Of a stretch of 64,000 nucleotides of DNA, positions 32,460-41,866 are shown piece by piece (position 1 is the first letter of the stretch; every line of letters starts with the position of its first letter). Source of the stretch: an uncultured Collinsella sp. (GTDB lineage: Bacteria; Actinomycetota; Coriobacteriia; Coriobacteriales; Coriobacteriaceae); the NCBI GenBank assembly GCA_900541205.1, contig UQIV01000006.1, forward strand, positions 1 through 64,000. Direction: 5' to 3'. The notes beneath the pieces were generated by a model. It was not told the origin of the DNA, searched no databases, and saw only the letters and a program-made list of their open reading frames with translations. Made by a program: the position numbers and the translations under genes.

Positions 32460-35141
32460 CTAGTCCTCGAGCAGGTCCTCGATAAAGCCGACGCGGTAGT
32501 TTTTGAAGATGACCTCGCCGCCGTCTTGCGTGGCGTCCAGATCGACATCGCCCCTGATGCCAAAATCGTGGTCGCCATCCTCGTCGGCAAAGATCTGGTG
32601 CACGTGCCATACGTGCGCGGTCTTCTCGTCGGACTCGTCAATGGAAAACATCGCGGCGCTGCGGGCATCTCCGTCGGTGAGGATTTCCTCGTGCTGCTCG
32701 TGGTAAGCGTCGAGTGCTTTTTGCCAGCGGATCTCGCTCATGCCCCAGTCGTCGTCGAGCTCGCCCAGGTCGCGAACATGCTCGCGGGCGGCAAGGGTCA
32801 CGCGGCGGAAGAGCGCGTTGCGCACCAACAGCGTGCAGCCGCGGCGGTCTACCACGACTTCGTCGATGCCCTGCGGCGGTGCGGCGTCGAGGGCTGCCGG
32901 GTTGCCGGCGTTCTCCCACTCGTCCACCAGGCTCGAGTCCACCGAGCGCACCACAAAGCCCAGCCACGAGATAATGTCGCGCAGGCGCTCATCGCGCTTC
33001 TCAATGGGTACGGTGCGATCGAGGGAACGGTAGGCCTCGGCTAGGTAGCGCAGCATAATGCCCTCGGAACGGGCGATGCCGAGCTTTTGAATGTAGCCCT
33101 TAAAATCGCTCGCGCTTTCCAGCATATCGCGCAGAACGCTCTTGGGAGAGAGCTGATAGTCGTTGGCCCAGGGCACTTCCTGGCAGTACTTGTCAAAAGC
33201 GGCGTCGAGCAAATCCTCGAGCGGCTTTTCGTACGTGACGTCCTGAATGCGTTCCAGACGCTCCTCATACTCGATGCCGTCGGCCTTCATCTCGGCCATA
33301 GCGCGATCGCGTGCGGCGCGCTCCTGTGCGCGCAGTACCTGTTTGGGATCCTCGAGCGTTGCCTCGACCATTGAGATTAGATCCATGGTATAGGTCTCGC
33401 TCTCGGGATCGAGCAGCTCCAACGCGGCAAGCAAGAACGGTGAGAGCGGCTGATCGAGGGCAAAGTCCTCGGGCAAGTCGACCGTCAGCGCGTAGTCGAT
33501 GTCCGGCGCGGCGTCAGCCGGAGCGTCGGGTGCGGGCGGCACCTCGGTGCGCACGACGACGCCGGAGTCGATGAGCGTGGCGAAGATCTCGTCGGCACGA
33601 ACCTCGAGCTTTGCCTTTTCCTCGGGCGTTTGCAGGCTTGTCTCGATGAGATCGTGCACGCGGGCGCGAGCGTCGCCGCCCTGCTCGACCACGCTAATCA
33701 CCATGGAGTGTGTGATGCGAAGGCGCGGCTTGAGCGTTTCGGGCTGCGTCTCGATTAGGCGCTCAAAGGTCTGCTTGTTCCAGGTGACAAAGCCCTCGGG
33801 GGCCTTCTTCTTTTTAATCTTGCGGAGCTTCTTGGGGTCGTCGCCCGCCTTGGCCATGAGCTTGGCGTTCTCGATCTCGTGCTCCGGTGCCTCGGCGATG
33901 ACCATGCCCTCGGTATCGAAGCCCGAACGGCCGGCGCGACCGGCAATCTGATGGAACTCGCGGGCGCGCAGACGACGCATCTTGTAGCCATCGAACTTGG
34001 TGAGCGCGGTGAGCACCACGGTGTGGATGGGTACGTTGATGCCGACGCCGAGCGTATCGGTGCCGCAGATGACGGGCAGCAGGCCCTGCTGCGCCAAGCG
34101 CTCGACCAGCAGGCGATAGCGCGGCAACATGCCGGCATGGTGCACGCCGACGCCGCATCCAAGCAGGCGCTTGAGAATCTTGCCAAAGGCCGTCGAGAAG
34201 CTCGTTCCCTTTGCCGCTTCCTTGATGGCCTCACGCTGCTCCTTGCTGGCGATGCCAAAATTGGCGAGCGACTGCGCCGTCGCAAGGGCGGCATCCTGGC
34301 TAAAGTGCACGATATAGAGCGGGGCCTCGCCGCGGCGCATGGCGAGCTCGACGGTGCCCTCGAGGGAGGTCGTCACATAGTCGTAGCTCAGCGGTACGGG
34401 ACGCGGGGCGTCGACGACTAGGTCGCAGGTAGCGCCGGTGTGTTCCTTGAGCGAGGCAGCGATCGCGGTGACATCGCCGAGCGTGGCGCTCATGAGCATA
34501 AACTGCGTGTGGGGCAGGGTGAGCAGCGGTACCTGCCAGGCCCAGCCGCGGTCGGGGTCGGCAAAGTAGTGGAACTCGTCCATGGCCACGCAGCCCACGT
34601 CGGCGCCCTCGCCCTCGCGCAGTGCATCGTTGGCAAGGATTTCGGCCGTGCAGCAGATGACGGGCGCCTTGGTGTTGATATGTGTGTCGCCGGTGATCAT
34701 GCCGACGTTATCGCGGCCGAGTACCTGTACCAGGTCGAAGAACTTCTCGCTGACCAGAGCCTTGATAGGAGCCGTATAGTAGCAGCGCTTGCCCTGCGCC
34801 ATGCCCATAAAGAGCATGCCCAGCGCGACAAGCGATTTACCCGATCCGGTCGGTGTTCCCAAAATGACATGATCGCCGGCAGCCAGGTCCATGAGGGCCT
34901 CTTCTTGGTGGTCCCACAGCTCAATGCCGCGATCGCTCGTCCATTCAAAGAAGCGTTCGAAGGCCTGATCAGGCGTGAGCCATGGTTCGGGCTCACTGCC
35001 ATCCTCGGGCTCCCACCAGGTGGGGGAGAGCGCACCGAGCGAGCCGAACTCTGCCTCGGTTCCCGTGCCGCCCGAAAACGAGCTGGCAGCCCCGGCGCCG
35101 GAGACGGTGCTGGCGGTGGTATCTGTCGTGGTCTGTGCCAT
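32460..35141 (-). CDS. Ski2/Mtr4-like DEAD/DEAH-box RNA helicase with DUF3516 C-terminus
   Basis: An 893-residue superfamily 2 helicase. After a Ser/Thr/Gly-rich N-terminus come motif I (GTPTGSGKS), the Ia-like TAPIKALVSEKF, motif II (MDEFHYF), motif III (MSATL) and motif VI (QIAGRAGRSG). The C-terminal half (about 480-893) matches the DUF3516 region of actinobacterial Ski2-like helicases. In eukaryotes this group feeds RNA to the exosome; in actinobacteria a role in RNA processing or decay is likely. Upstream of the ATG is GAGAAAG. A stand-alone gene. Confidence 0.9.
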   Translation of the reverse strand: MAQTTTDTTASTVSGAGAASSFSGGTGTEAEFGSLGALSPTWWEPEDGSEPEPWLTPDQAFERFFEWTSDRGIELWDHQEEALMDLAAGDHVILGTPTGSGKSLVALGMLFMGMAQGKRCYYTAPIKALVSEKFFDLVQVLGRDNVGMITGDTHINTKAPVICCTAEILANDALREGEGADVGCVAMDEFHYFADPDRGWAWQVPLLTLPHTQFMLMSATLGDVTAIAASLKEHTGATCDLVVDAPRPVPLSYDYVTTSLEGTVELAMRRGEAPLYIVHFSQDAALATAQSLANFGIASKEQREAIKEAAKGTSFSTAFGKILKRLLGCGVGVHHAGMLPRYRLLVERLAQQGLLPVICGTDTLGVGINVPIHTVVLTALTKFDGYKMRRLRAREFHQIAGRAGRSGFDTEGMVIAEAPEHEIENAKLMAKAGDDPKKLRKIKKKKAPEGFVTWNKQTFERLIETQPETLKPRLRITHSMVISVVEQGGDARARVHDLIETSLQTPEEKAKLEVRADEIFATLIDSGVVVRTEVPPAPDAPADAAPDIDYALTVDLPEDFALDQPLSPFLLAALELLDPESETYTMDLISMVEATLEDPKQVLRAQERAARDRAMAEMKADGIEYEERLERIQDVTYEKPLEDLLDAAFDKYCQEVPWANDYQLSPKSVLRDMLESASDFKGYIQKLGIARSEGIMLRYLAEAYRSLDRTVPIEKRDERLRDIISWLGFVVRSVDSSLVDEWENAGNPAALDAAPPQGIDEVVVDRRGCTLLVRNALFRRVTLAAREHVRDLGELDDDWGMSEIRWQKALDAYHEQHEEILTDGDARSAAMFSIDESDEKTAHVWHVHQIFADEDGDHDFGIRGDVDLDATQDGGEVIFKNYRVGFIEDLLED

Positions 35142-35239
35142 GTGTTTGCTTTCTCTCGCGTTTGTCCGCCAACTATTATGGCGTAGCGGCGGCGCGGGGT
35201 GCCAGCGCGCGAGAAAATGCAGGAAATGGGCGCGTGAAG

Positions 35240-36079
35240 TTAGTGCTCTTGCGGCAGGCGCTTCTTGCCCTTGCGGGCGCGGTTCTTAAAGTTCTCGACG
35301 GCCTCTTCCATGCCCAGGGGTACATAGGTGAGCTCGTCGAGGTTTTCGGGCAGGTAGCAGGCAAGGCTTTGCTCCTGCGCGTGGCCCGCCGCGAGCTGTT
35401 CATCGCTAGGCCGCGCGCCGGGTGTGGCGCAAATGCCATAGACGACGGCACCCATCTCGCGCGTGCGGCATTCATATTCGGTCTCGGGATGCTCGGGATG
35501 GTCGCGGCGGACGTTGTCGCTTACCCAAAGCGTGTCGTAGCCTGCCGCGGCAAACTGCCCCAGGGCGTAGTCGCGCAATGGCTTGCTGTCGGTGCGCAAC
35601 GTGACGGTAGCGCCGGCTGAAAAGAGCGGGCGGTAGAGCATCAGATGGCCGACATGGACGAGTCGTTTTTTGGCGTACTTGGCCTTGGGCTGCGGCGTGG
35701 GAAAGTTAATGGTGATGGCATCGAGCTCGCCTGTGGCAAACAGCTGCGGCAGCGATGCGGCGCCTCGGGGCAGGACGAGTGCGTTGGCCAGTTCCTGCTC
35801 GCAGATTTTCTGCGCGGCATAGGCGATGCAGATGGGCTCCTGGTCCATGCCGATAAAGAGGGTGTTTGGCTCGTGGGCCGCGCGCTCTACAAGGTACGTT
35901 CCCTTGCCACAACCGAGATCCAGGTGAAGATGTTCGAAAGGCTTGCTGCCAACTGGCGCACAGGCCTTGCGCCAATCTCCGGCATAGATTTCGGGGTTCG
36001 TCTCAATCGCATCGGCGTAGCGCTCCAGGCGCTCCTCGAGCACAAAGTTCTTAGGCGTGCGAACGTGGACGGCTCCCAT
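35240..36079 (-). CDS. trmB: tRNA (guanosine(46)-N7)-methyltransferase
   Basis: Methylates G46 in the variable loop of tRNA. The 279 residues include the SAM motif LDLGCGKGTYLVE, FIGMDQE, the TrmB signature INFPTPQPKAKYAKKRLV (family: NFPDPWPKxRHxKRR) and TEYECR near the end. The C-terminal 60 residues are an unusual extension ending KNRARKGKKRLPQEH, which may help bind tRNA. AAGGAG precedes the ATG. It lies 98 bp downstream of the helicase and on the same strand. Confidence 0.93.
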   Translation of the reverse strand: MGAVHVRTPKNFVLEERLERYADAIETNPEIYAGDWRKACAPVGSKPFEHLHLDLGCGKGTYLVERAAHEPNTLFIGMDQEPICIAYAAQKICEQELANALVLPRGAASLPQLFATGELDAITINFPTPQPKAKYAKKRLVHVGHLMLYRPLFSAGATVTLRTDSKPLRDYALGQFAAAGYDTLWVSDNVRRDHPEHPETEYECRTREMGAVVYGICATPGARPSDEQLAAGHAQEQSLACYLPENLDELTYVPLGMEEAVENFKNRARKGKKRLPQEH

Positions 36080-36197
36080 GAGGCTCCTTGGTCATAAGTG
36101 TGGAACGCATAGCCGCGCGTTCCGTCAATGGGTTGAAAAGGGGTGGGCATAGTTTGCCTGAAAGATGCGGTGCGGCTCGACGGCGAGTCGTCGGTGC

Positions 36198-37070
36198 CTA
36201 CAGGCGCTTGAGAATCACATAGCGGTTGAGCTCGCCGCTACGACCGTCGGCATGGAAGCGCTCAAGCTCGCGCACGGGGACCTCGCCGCTCTTGTAGAAC
36301 GTACGCACGCCGCGCACCAGGTCGGTGATCTGCTGATCGTCAAAGTGATGGCAATAGCGGTAGGCGTGGCGGTCGTTTTGCCAGCCAATGAGGTGGTCGC
36401 CGGCCTCAAACTGCGCGGAGTCGTAGCCCTCAAACGGCGGGGTGAGCTCGGCGCGGGCTTCGGCGCGAACGGCCTTGCGCGCCATGCGCTCGTCATTCAT
36501 AAACTCCCAAAAGCTGATGGCGATGATGCCGCCCGGGCGTGTCTGGCGCACCAGGGCGTCGAGCACGCGTACGCGGTACTCGCACGACGGCACGTGGTGC
36601 ATAAAGCCAAAGCAGACCGAGATGTCGGCGAGCGGGGCATCGAAAAGCACATCGGGCGTCTCGGCGGGATTGAGTTTCATGAGGGCATCGAGCACATCGA
36701 GCTCCTGGAAGTGCAGGTTGGGAATGCGCAGGGCGTGACCACGCGCATCGATGGCCAGGTCTTGGCACGAGTCGACACCATAGAACTCAAACGGGCAGCT
36801 GGCATCCGCCGAGGGGTTTGCGCCGTCGACGCCCTTGGCGGCAAGTGCGCCGCCGGCGGCAAAGTTCTCGAATCGCATATTGCCGCAGGCAAGATCGAAG
36901 ACGCGGACGGGATGCTCGATCGTGGCGACGTCGAGCTGTTCGAGTGCGATGTCCATGGTGCGCGCCCAGCCGGGCCACGGGGCTTGGCGCGTATCGGAAA
37001 AGGAGGCGGAGTGCTCGCGATAGAACGTGTTATTGAGCTGGATGAGCGATGAGGCGAAATCGCGGTTCAC
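36198..37070 (-). CDS. Class I SAM-dependent methyltransferase, Trm9/AlkB-homolog-8-like
   Basis: A 290-residue methyltransferase. It has FYREHSASFSDTRQAPWPGW near the N-terminus, the SAM-binding VFDLACGNMRFE, FGFMHHVPS after strand 4 and PGGIIAISFWEF. The N-terminal HSASFSDTR block and HHVPS recall Trm9-type tRNA wobble-uridine methyltransferases, though the substrate may be another small molecule or RNA. I chose the GTG at 37070, with GGAGGGAG upstream, over the ATG at 37118. It is divergent from the XRE gene and 118 bp upstream of trmB on the same strand. Confidence 0.75.
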   Translation of the reverse strand: MNRDFASSLIQLNNTFYREHSASFSDTRQAPWPGWARTMDIALEQLDVATIEHPVRVFDLACGNMRFENFAAGGALAAKGVDGANPSADASCPFEFYGVDSCQDLAIDARGHALRIPNLHFQELDVLDALMKLNPAETPDVLFDAPLADISVCFGFMHHVPSCEYRVRVLDALVRQTRPGGIIAISFWEFMNDERMARKAVRAEARAELTPPFEGYDSAQFEAGDHLIGWQNDRHAYRYCHHFDDQQITDLVRGVRTFYKSGEVPVRELERFHADGRSGELNRYVILKRL

Positions 37071-37337
37071 GGCGCGGAACTCCCTCCGTTGGCGGTGCGA
37101 AACAAACAGTACGACCATACTACCGTTAACGCCGCAACGGGGACAACCGAGCTACGGGTCATTGCTTTGTTTGGACACATTTCCGCAGCTCATATGCACC
37201 CGCAACCGCCGGTTGTCAAAAATCTCACTAGAATAGGTGGCATGCTTTTGGCGGTGGCGGATAGATTTTTAACTGTGCAAGGCGCCTTAAGAACAAAAAC
37301 GGTCCGGCGGCACGGCTGGCATCACATAGGAGGAACC

Positions 37338-38060
37338 ATGAATGTAGAAACTGCGCAGCGGCTCGCCGACCTTCGTCGCAGCAAGGGTTTTAGCCAAGAA
37401 GGGCTGGCGCGAAAGCTGGGGCTGTCGCGCCAGGCAGTCAGTAAATGGGAGCGCGCGGAGAGCTCGCCCGATACCGAGAACCTGATCTCACTCGCCAAAC
37501 TCTATGGCGTGAGCCTAGACGAGCTGCTCAATCCGAGCGACGAGATCGAGGACGATATCGAGTTTGAGAACGAGGACCGCGCCCGTCAGCGCGAGGCCGA
37601 GGCGGCAGAGCGTGCTCGCACCCATGAGGCGGCGGCGCGCGCTACCGAGGCGGCAACGCAGGCGAGTGATGCTGCGGCCAAGGCGGCGCAAGCGGCAAGC
37701 TGGAGTGCGCAGGCCGCCAATGCCGCTACGGCGCAGGCGACGAGTGGCACTGCGGTTGGCTCGACTCCGGTGAAGGGCCCGTTCCAGTCGTTCCCGTATT
37801 GGGCCGTGTGTTGGCTACTGTTCTTTTTACTGATGTTCCTGGTTGGTGCCAGCCCCTTTCCCGCACTGATCTTCTTTACGATTCCTATCTATCACTGGGT
37901 GGCACGTGCGCTTGATGGCGATTGGGCACGTGGGGATATCCAGGTTGGTCCGGTGCCGGCGGTCGCTAGGACTAAGGGGGAGGACGTTTCCACTGCGGTT
38001 GACGCTGGCATGGCTGCCGCGGCCACCGCTGAGCCGAGTGCCAAAGAGGGTGATGAATGA
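37338..38060 (+). CDS. XRE-family regulator with C-terminal membrane anchor
   Basis: A 240-residue protein. Residues 1-65 are a helix-turn-helix of the XRE/Cro type (LADLRRSKGFSQEGLARKLGLSRQAVSKWE, then SPDTENLISLAKLYGVSLDELL). Residues 75-135 are an Ala/Glu/Arg-rich coiled coil with an EAATQASDAAAKAAQ type repeat. Residues 145-180 carry two hydrophobic helices (WAVCWLLFFLLMFLVGASPF). It is therefore a membrane-tethered repressor that may sense the envelope. AGGAGG precedes the ATG. It overlaps the DUF4097 gene by four bases, and the two are probably a stress-response pair. Confidence 0.85.
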   Translation: MNVETAQRLADLRRSKGFSQEGLARKLGLSRQAVSKWERAESSPDTENLISLAKLYGVSLDELLNPSDEIEDDIEFENEDRARQREAEAAERARTHEAAARATEAATQASDAAAKAAQAASWSAQAANAATAQATSGTAVGSTPVKGPFQSFPYWAVCWLLFFLLMFLVGASPFPALIFFTIPIYHWVARALDGDWARGDIQVGPVPAVARTKGEDVSTAVDAGMAAAATAEPSAKEGDE

Positions 38061-38956
38061 TGAAGCTTTCGCATGAATCCAAGGTACGCTTGGGCGTTGG
38101 CATCGGAGCGTTCGTGCTCATCATCGGACTTGTCTTTGGCATTTCGCGGACATTGATTCATTTTGATGGTCCGTGGGATCTCGACGATGTTGTATCCGGC
38201 TTGTCTGGTATGGACGATGCGCTTGACGAGGACGATCTTTTGGATAGCGGTAACTATTCCGCTCGGCCTCAACAGCTTTCGAGCGAAACGTTTGATGCCG
38301 ACGCGTTCACATCGCTTGATTTGGACGTGACGTCGGGCACGGTCGAGGTCAAACACGTCTCCGGCGGGCCAGTGCGCGTAATTGAAAGCGGTCGCGTGGC
38401 AACGGGGACCGTTGCCTTCGATGCGGCAACCCAGAACCTGGCCGAAATCAAGGGTTCTACGCTCAAGATTCGCCAGTTCGATTGCGATGACGAGCGCGCC
38501 ATTGACCGCACGGTTATCGTCGAACTGCCGCGCGATGTTGCCGATAACATGGTGGGCATCACAGCGAATGTGGGATCGGGTGATCTGACGGTCGCGGGCA
38601 TTGCGTGTCATGACCTCAACCTGACTTTGGACTCTGGAGACGTTGAGTTTACGGGCACCGTGACCGATACCCTGAATGCCGAGGTCGGTTCGGGCGATGT
38701 GACGTTCGAGCTCTACCAGGCCCCCGCGAAGTCGATGGACGTGAGTGTGGGCTCGGGCGATGTGGAGATGACGGTTCCGAACTCGACGGGCTTTAAGGCG
38801 AGCCTCACCTTGGGCAGCGGCGACTTCGAGAGCGATTTCCTTCCGCTTGGCTACGACGGCGAGACCATTTTGAATCTTGAATTCGATAACGGCGATAAGT
38901 CTGCTACGTATCGTTTTGAGGTCGGTTCGGGCGACATGTCGTTTGATCCGGAGTGA
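38057..38956 (+). CDS. DUF4097 membrane-anchored beta-solenoid protein
   Basis: A 299-residue protein with an N-terminal membrane anchor (LGVGIGAFVLIIGLVFGISRTL) and an extracytoplasmic DUF4097 domain. The domain is built of repeated strands with GSGD or DSGD at each turn (at least six, such as VGSGDLTV, LDSGDVEF, VGSGDVEM, LGSGDFES, VGSGDMSF), typical of this putative adhesin fold. The ATG overlaps the TGA stop of the upstream XRE gene, so translation is coupled. Such pairs in Gram-positive bacteria respond to envelope stress. A terminator follows. Confidence 0.87.
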   Translation: MMKLSHESKVRLGVGIGAFVLIIGLVFGISRTLIHFDGPWDLDDVVSGLSGMDDALDEDDLLDSGNYSARPQQLSSETFDADAFTSLDLDVTSGTVEVKHVSGGPVRVIESGRVATGTVAFDAATQNLAEIKGSTLKIRQFDCDDERAIDRTVIVELPRDVADNMVGITANVGSGDLTVAGIACHDLNLTLDSGDVEFTGTVTDTLNAEVGSGDVTFELYQAPAKSMDVSVGSGDVEMTVPNSTGFKASLTLGSGDFESDFLPLGYDGETILNLEFDNGDKSATYRFEVGSGDMSFDPE

Positions 38957-39002
38957 TATGCGGTTTTCGGAGATCGGTACATATAGGCATGCTCTTTGAT
39001 GG

Positions 39003-39037
39003 AGGCGCCGGAGCCGTGACGGGCTTCGGCGCCTTTG
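39003..39037 (+). terminator. Terminator after the DUF4097 gene
   Basis: A GC-rich stem, AGGCGCCG / CGGCGCCT with an inner AGCC/GGCT, followed by short T runs. Confidence 0.7.
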
Positions 39038-39053
39038 CCTTTACAATGGGGAC

Positions 39054-40961
39054 ATGGAACAGATTATCTTGAACATACTCGAGGCTCTGCGTCACGGCGA
39101 GACCGTGGACGACAAGGCGCTCGTCAAACTGATACATGCCGAGGCGCGCCGTGAGGGTGCCGACAAACGCGATTTGGCCAAGCGCCGTCTGCTGCCGTTC
39201 TACCAGCGGGTTAAACGTGAGGAGCCGGCTCGGTGGGCTGCGTGGAATGTCGATGCCGATCTGGAACGCCAACTGCTGCAGGTGCTACGCATGAAGCCGC
39301 GCCGCACGGCTTCGGGCGTAGCGACCATTACCGTCATCACCAAGCCCTGGCCGTGCTCGGGCGATTGCCTGTTTTGCCCCAATGATCTGCGCATGCCTAA
39401 GAGCTATCTGCACGCCGAGCCGGCGTGCGCCCGTGCAGAGCAAAACTGCTTCGATCCGTATCTGCAGGTGAGTGCTCGTTTGACGGCGCTTTCGCAGATG
39501 GGTCATGCGACCGATAAGATCGAGCTCATTGTGCTCGGCGGTACCTGGAGCGACTATCCGCAAGGGTATCAAACGTGGTTTATGTCGGAGCTTTTCCGTG
39601 CGCTCAATGACGATGCCGTCGCCGGCGTGGCAGCAAACCCCATGTTGGCGCGTCCGGGCATCAGCCGTGCCGAGGCGGGGCGCCTGCTCGATGACGCTCC
39701 CGCCGATGCCCTGCCGCCGGCGGTAACAGAGCGCCGCGAGCGCTATCGGGCCGCCGGCATTGCGACAGACGAGGTCGAGCTTGCTGCCGGCGTTGCCGAC
39801 GACCAGGGGCGTGTGGATGCTGCCGTGGGCGGCTACAACCGTGCGGTGAGTCGTCTGTACGGCCCTGGTACGCCGTGGGGCGAGGTTGCCGAGTGGCAGA
39901 CGGCAACGATGGAGGAGCTTGAGCGTCAGCAGCGCATCAATGAGACGGCGAAGCATCGCGTGGTGGGGCTCGTTATCGAGACGCGCCCCGATGCTGTAAC
40001 GCCGCAGGCCCTCACGCTTATCCGCCGCCTGGGTTGCACCAAGATCCAGATGGGTATCCAGAGTCTCGACCAGCACCTGCTCGATATCAACGAGCGTCGC
40101 ATTTCGGTGGCGCAGATCGAGCGGGCGTTTTCGCTTGCACGCCTGTTTGGCTTTAAGATCCACGCGCATTTTATGCTTAACTTGCTGGGCGCCACGCCCG
40201 AGGGGGACAAGCGCGACTACGAGTGCTTTATGACCGAGGGGGCCTTTATGCCTGACGAGGTCAAGGTCTACCCGTGTGCGCTCATCGAGGGCTCGCGTCT
40301 GGTGGGCTGCTATGAGCGTGGCGAGTGGCGTCCCTATACCGAGGAAGAGCTGCTCGATGTATTGGCCGACGACATCGTGGTGACGCCGGCGTTCTGCCGC
40401 ATTAGTCGCATGATCCGCGACTTTAGTTCCGACGACATTATGGTGGGCAACAAGAAGCCCAACCTACGTCAGCTCGTCGAGAACCGCCTGGCGGCTCGGG
40501 GTGACGGTGCGACGGTGCGCGAGATTCGCTATCGCGAGATCAGTACGGCGGGTGCCGACTTGGATGAGCTATCTCTTGATGAGGAAGTGGCGTACGAGAC
40601 GCCGGTGACGCACGAGCGCTTTTTGCAGTGGGTGACGCCGCAGGGCAAGATCGCGGGCTTTTTGCGGTTGTCGCTGCCCGACCATTCGTTTGTTGCCGCG
40701 CATGCGGACGAGTTGCCGACGATGCCGGACGAGGCGATGATTCGCGAGGTGCACGTGTATGGCATGGCGGCGCGCGTTGGTGATCAGGGCCAGGCGGCCC
40801 AGCACCATGGACTGGGTCGGTCGCTGGTGGAGCGTGCGTGCCATATTGCTCGGGACGCGGGCTATACGCACATCAACGTGATCAGCGCGATCGGTACGCG
40901 CGAGTACTATCGCCATTTGGGTTTTTACGACCATGGACTCTATCTGCAAAAGGAGCTCTAG
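39054..40961 (+). CDS. elp3: Elp3-type tRNA U34 radical SAM/GNAT enzyme
   Basis: Carries a radical SAM domain and an acetyltransferase domain in one chain of 635 residues, like the catalytic subunit of Elongator, which makes cm5U at tRNA position 34. The cluster motif is CSGDCLFC (Cys101, Cys105, Cys108), with LGGTWSDYP and GIQSLDQHLL in the radical SAM barrel. The C-terminal 150 residues hold the acetyl-CoA region (GQAAQHHGLGRSLVERA) and end YYRHLGFYDHGLYLQKEL. GGGGAC is close to the ATG. The gene directly behind starts on the next base after its stop codon. Bacterial Elp3 is uncommon, and the wobble-methyltransferase-like gene at 36198 may act on its product. Confidence 0.9.
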   Translation: MEQIILNILEALRHGETVDDKALVKLIHAEARREGADKRDLAKRRLLPFYQRVKREEPARWAAWNVDADLERQLLQVLRMKPRRTASGVATITVITKPWPCSGDCLFCPNDLRMPKSYLHAEPACARAEQNCFDPYLQVSARLTALSQMGHATDKIELIVLGGTWSDYPQGYQTWFMSELFRALNDDAVAGVAANPMLARPGISRAEAGRLLDDAPADALPPAVTERRERYRAAGIATDEVELAAGVADDQGRVDAAVGGYNRAVSRLYGPGTPWGEVAEWQTATMEELERQQRINETAKHRVVGLVIETRPDAVTPQALTLIRRLGCTKIQMGIQSLDQHLLDINERRISVAQIERAFSLARLFGFKIHAHFMLNLLGATPEGDKRDYECFMTEGAFMPDEVKVYPCALIEGSRLVGCYERGEWRPYTEEELLDVLADDIVVTPAFCRISRMIRDFSSDDIMVGNKKPNLRQLVENRLAARGDGATVREIRYREISTAGADLDELSLDEEVAYETPVTHERFLQWVTPQGKIAGFLRLSLPDHSFVAAHADELPTMPDEAMIREVHVYGMAARVGDQGQAAQHHGLGRSLVERACHIARDAGYTHINVISAIGTREYYRHLGFYDHGLYLQKEL

Positions 40962-41840
40962 ATGAACAAGCCGAGTGTTTCTGCTGGCGTCGTTGCCGGC
41001 GTTGCTCTGGGAGCCGCGGCGCTTGGTGCGGCCGCCGTCGCTGTTCGTGCTGCCTGTCTGCAGGTTGCGCGAACCCGCAATGGGTTGGCGCGTGTGAAAC
41101 GCTTGCACGATGAGGGCGGAGACGAAGTCCGCGTATTGGTGCAAGGTGGGGTCTACCAAAGCGCGAGTTACGTTGGCGAGCGTTGGGCCGAGCCGGTCTT
41201 TGCGTACTATCGTGCGTTTGATGACGTGTTTGAGGCCGAGGATACGATGCGCGACGCTTGTGGTCACGGTATCAACCGTATGCTGATGCTGGGCGGCGGC
41301 GGGTTTGCCTATCCTAAATTCGCCCTGATGTCGCACGAGGGCTTGCGCATGGACGTCATCGAGTATGACGGAGAGATTACGCGCCTGGCGCGCCGCTGGT
41401 TCTACCTAGACGAGCTGGAGCGCGCGGCGGGCGACCGCCTGCGGGTGATTACCGCTGAGGCTCGCTCGTATCTGGGCGTGACGAGTGTGGGTCATCGTCG
41501 CTACGACGTGGTCGTGAGCGATTGCTTTGGCGGTGCCGAGCCCGTACGCGAGCTGGCGACGGTTGAGGCGTTGCGTTTGGTGCGGGGCAGCCTAAATGTC
41601 GGCGGCGTCTACGTGGCCAATATCGTGAGCGCAAGCGAGGGGGGCGATGTGACGTTCCTGCGCGATTGCACAGCCACGGCACTCGAGGTATTCGCCCACG
41701 CCTGGGTGGTCCCATGTGGCGATGCGAAGTTCGGCGGCGAGGAAAACTATCTGCTCATCGCCAGCGACGGCGACTATGTCTTTGCCGAAGCCGTGCCCTT
41801 CGACACCGACTTCCTCGGCACCGTCCTTCACGACAAATAA
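40962..41840 (+). CDS. Spermidine synthase-like protein with membrane segment
   Basis: A 292-residue protein. Residues 5-35 are a hydrophobic Ala/Val segment that could be a membrane anchor. The rest has a SAM-like Rossmann fold of the spermidine-synthase family: MLMLGGGGFAYPKF (motif I), MDVIEYDGEITRLARRWF, YDVVVSDCFGG and PVRELATVEALRLV. Known spermidine synthases use GGGDG and a catalytic Asp; here motif I is GGGGF and SDCFGG stands near the catalytic position, so the donor may differ. Its ATG immediately follows the elp3 stop, so they are co-transcribed. Confidence 0.72.
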   Translation: MNKPSVSAGVVAGVALGAAALGAAAVAVRAACLQVARTRNGLARVKRLHDEGGDEVRVLVQGGVYQSASYVGERWAEPVFAYYRAFDDVFEAEDTMRDACGHGINRMLMLGGGGFAYPKFALMSHEGLRMDVIEYDGEITRLARRWFYLDELERAAGDRLRVITAEARSYLGVTSVGHRRYDVVVSDCFGGAEPVRELATVEALRLVRGSLNVGGVYVANIVSASEGGDVTFLRDCTATALEVFAHAWVVPCGDAKFGGEENYLLIASDGDYVFAEAVPFDTDFLGTVLHDK

Positions 41841-41866
41841 GTCTCCCCGTCCCAAAAAGACTGGTC

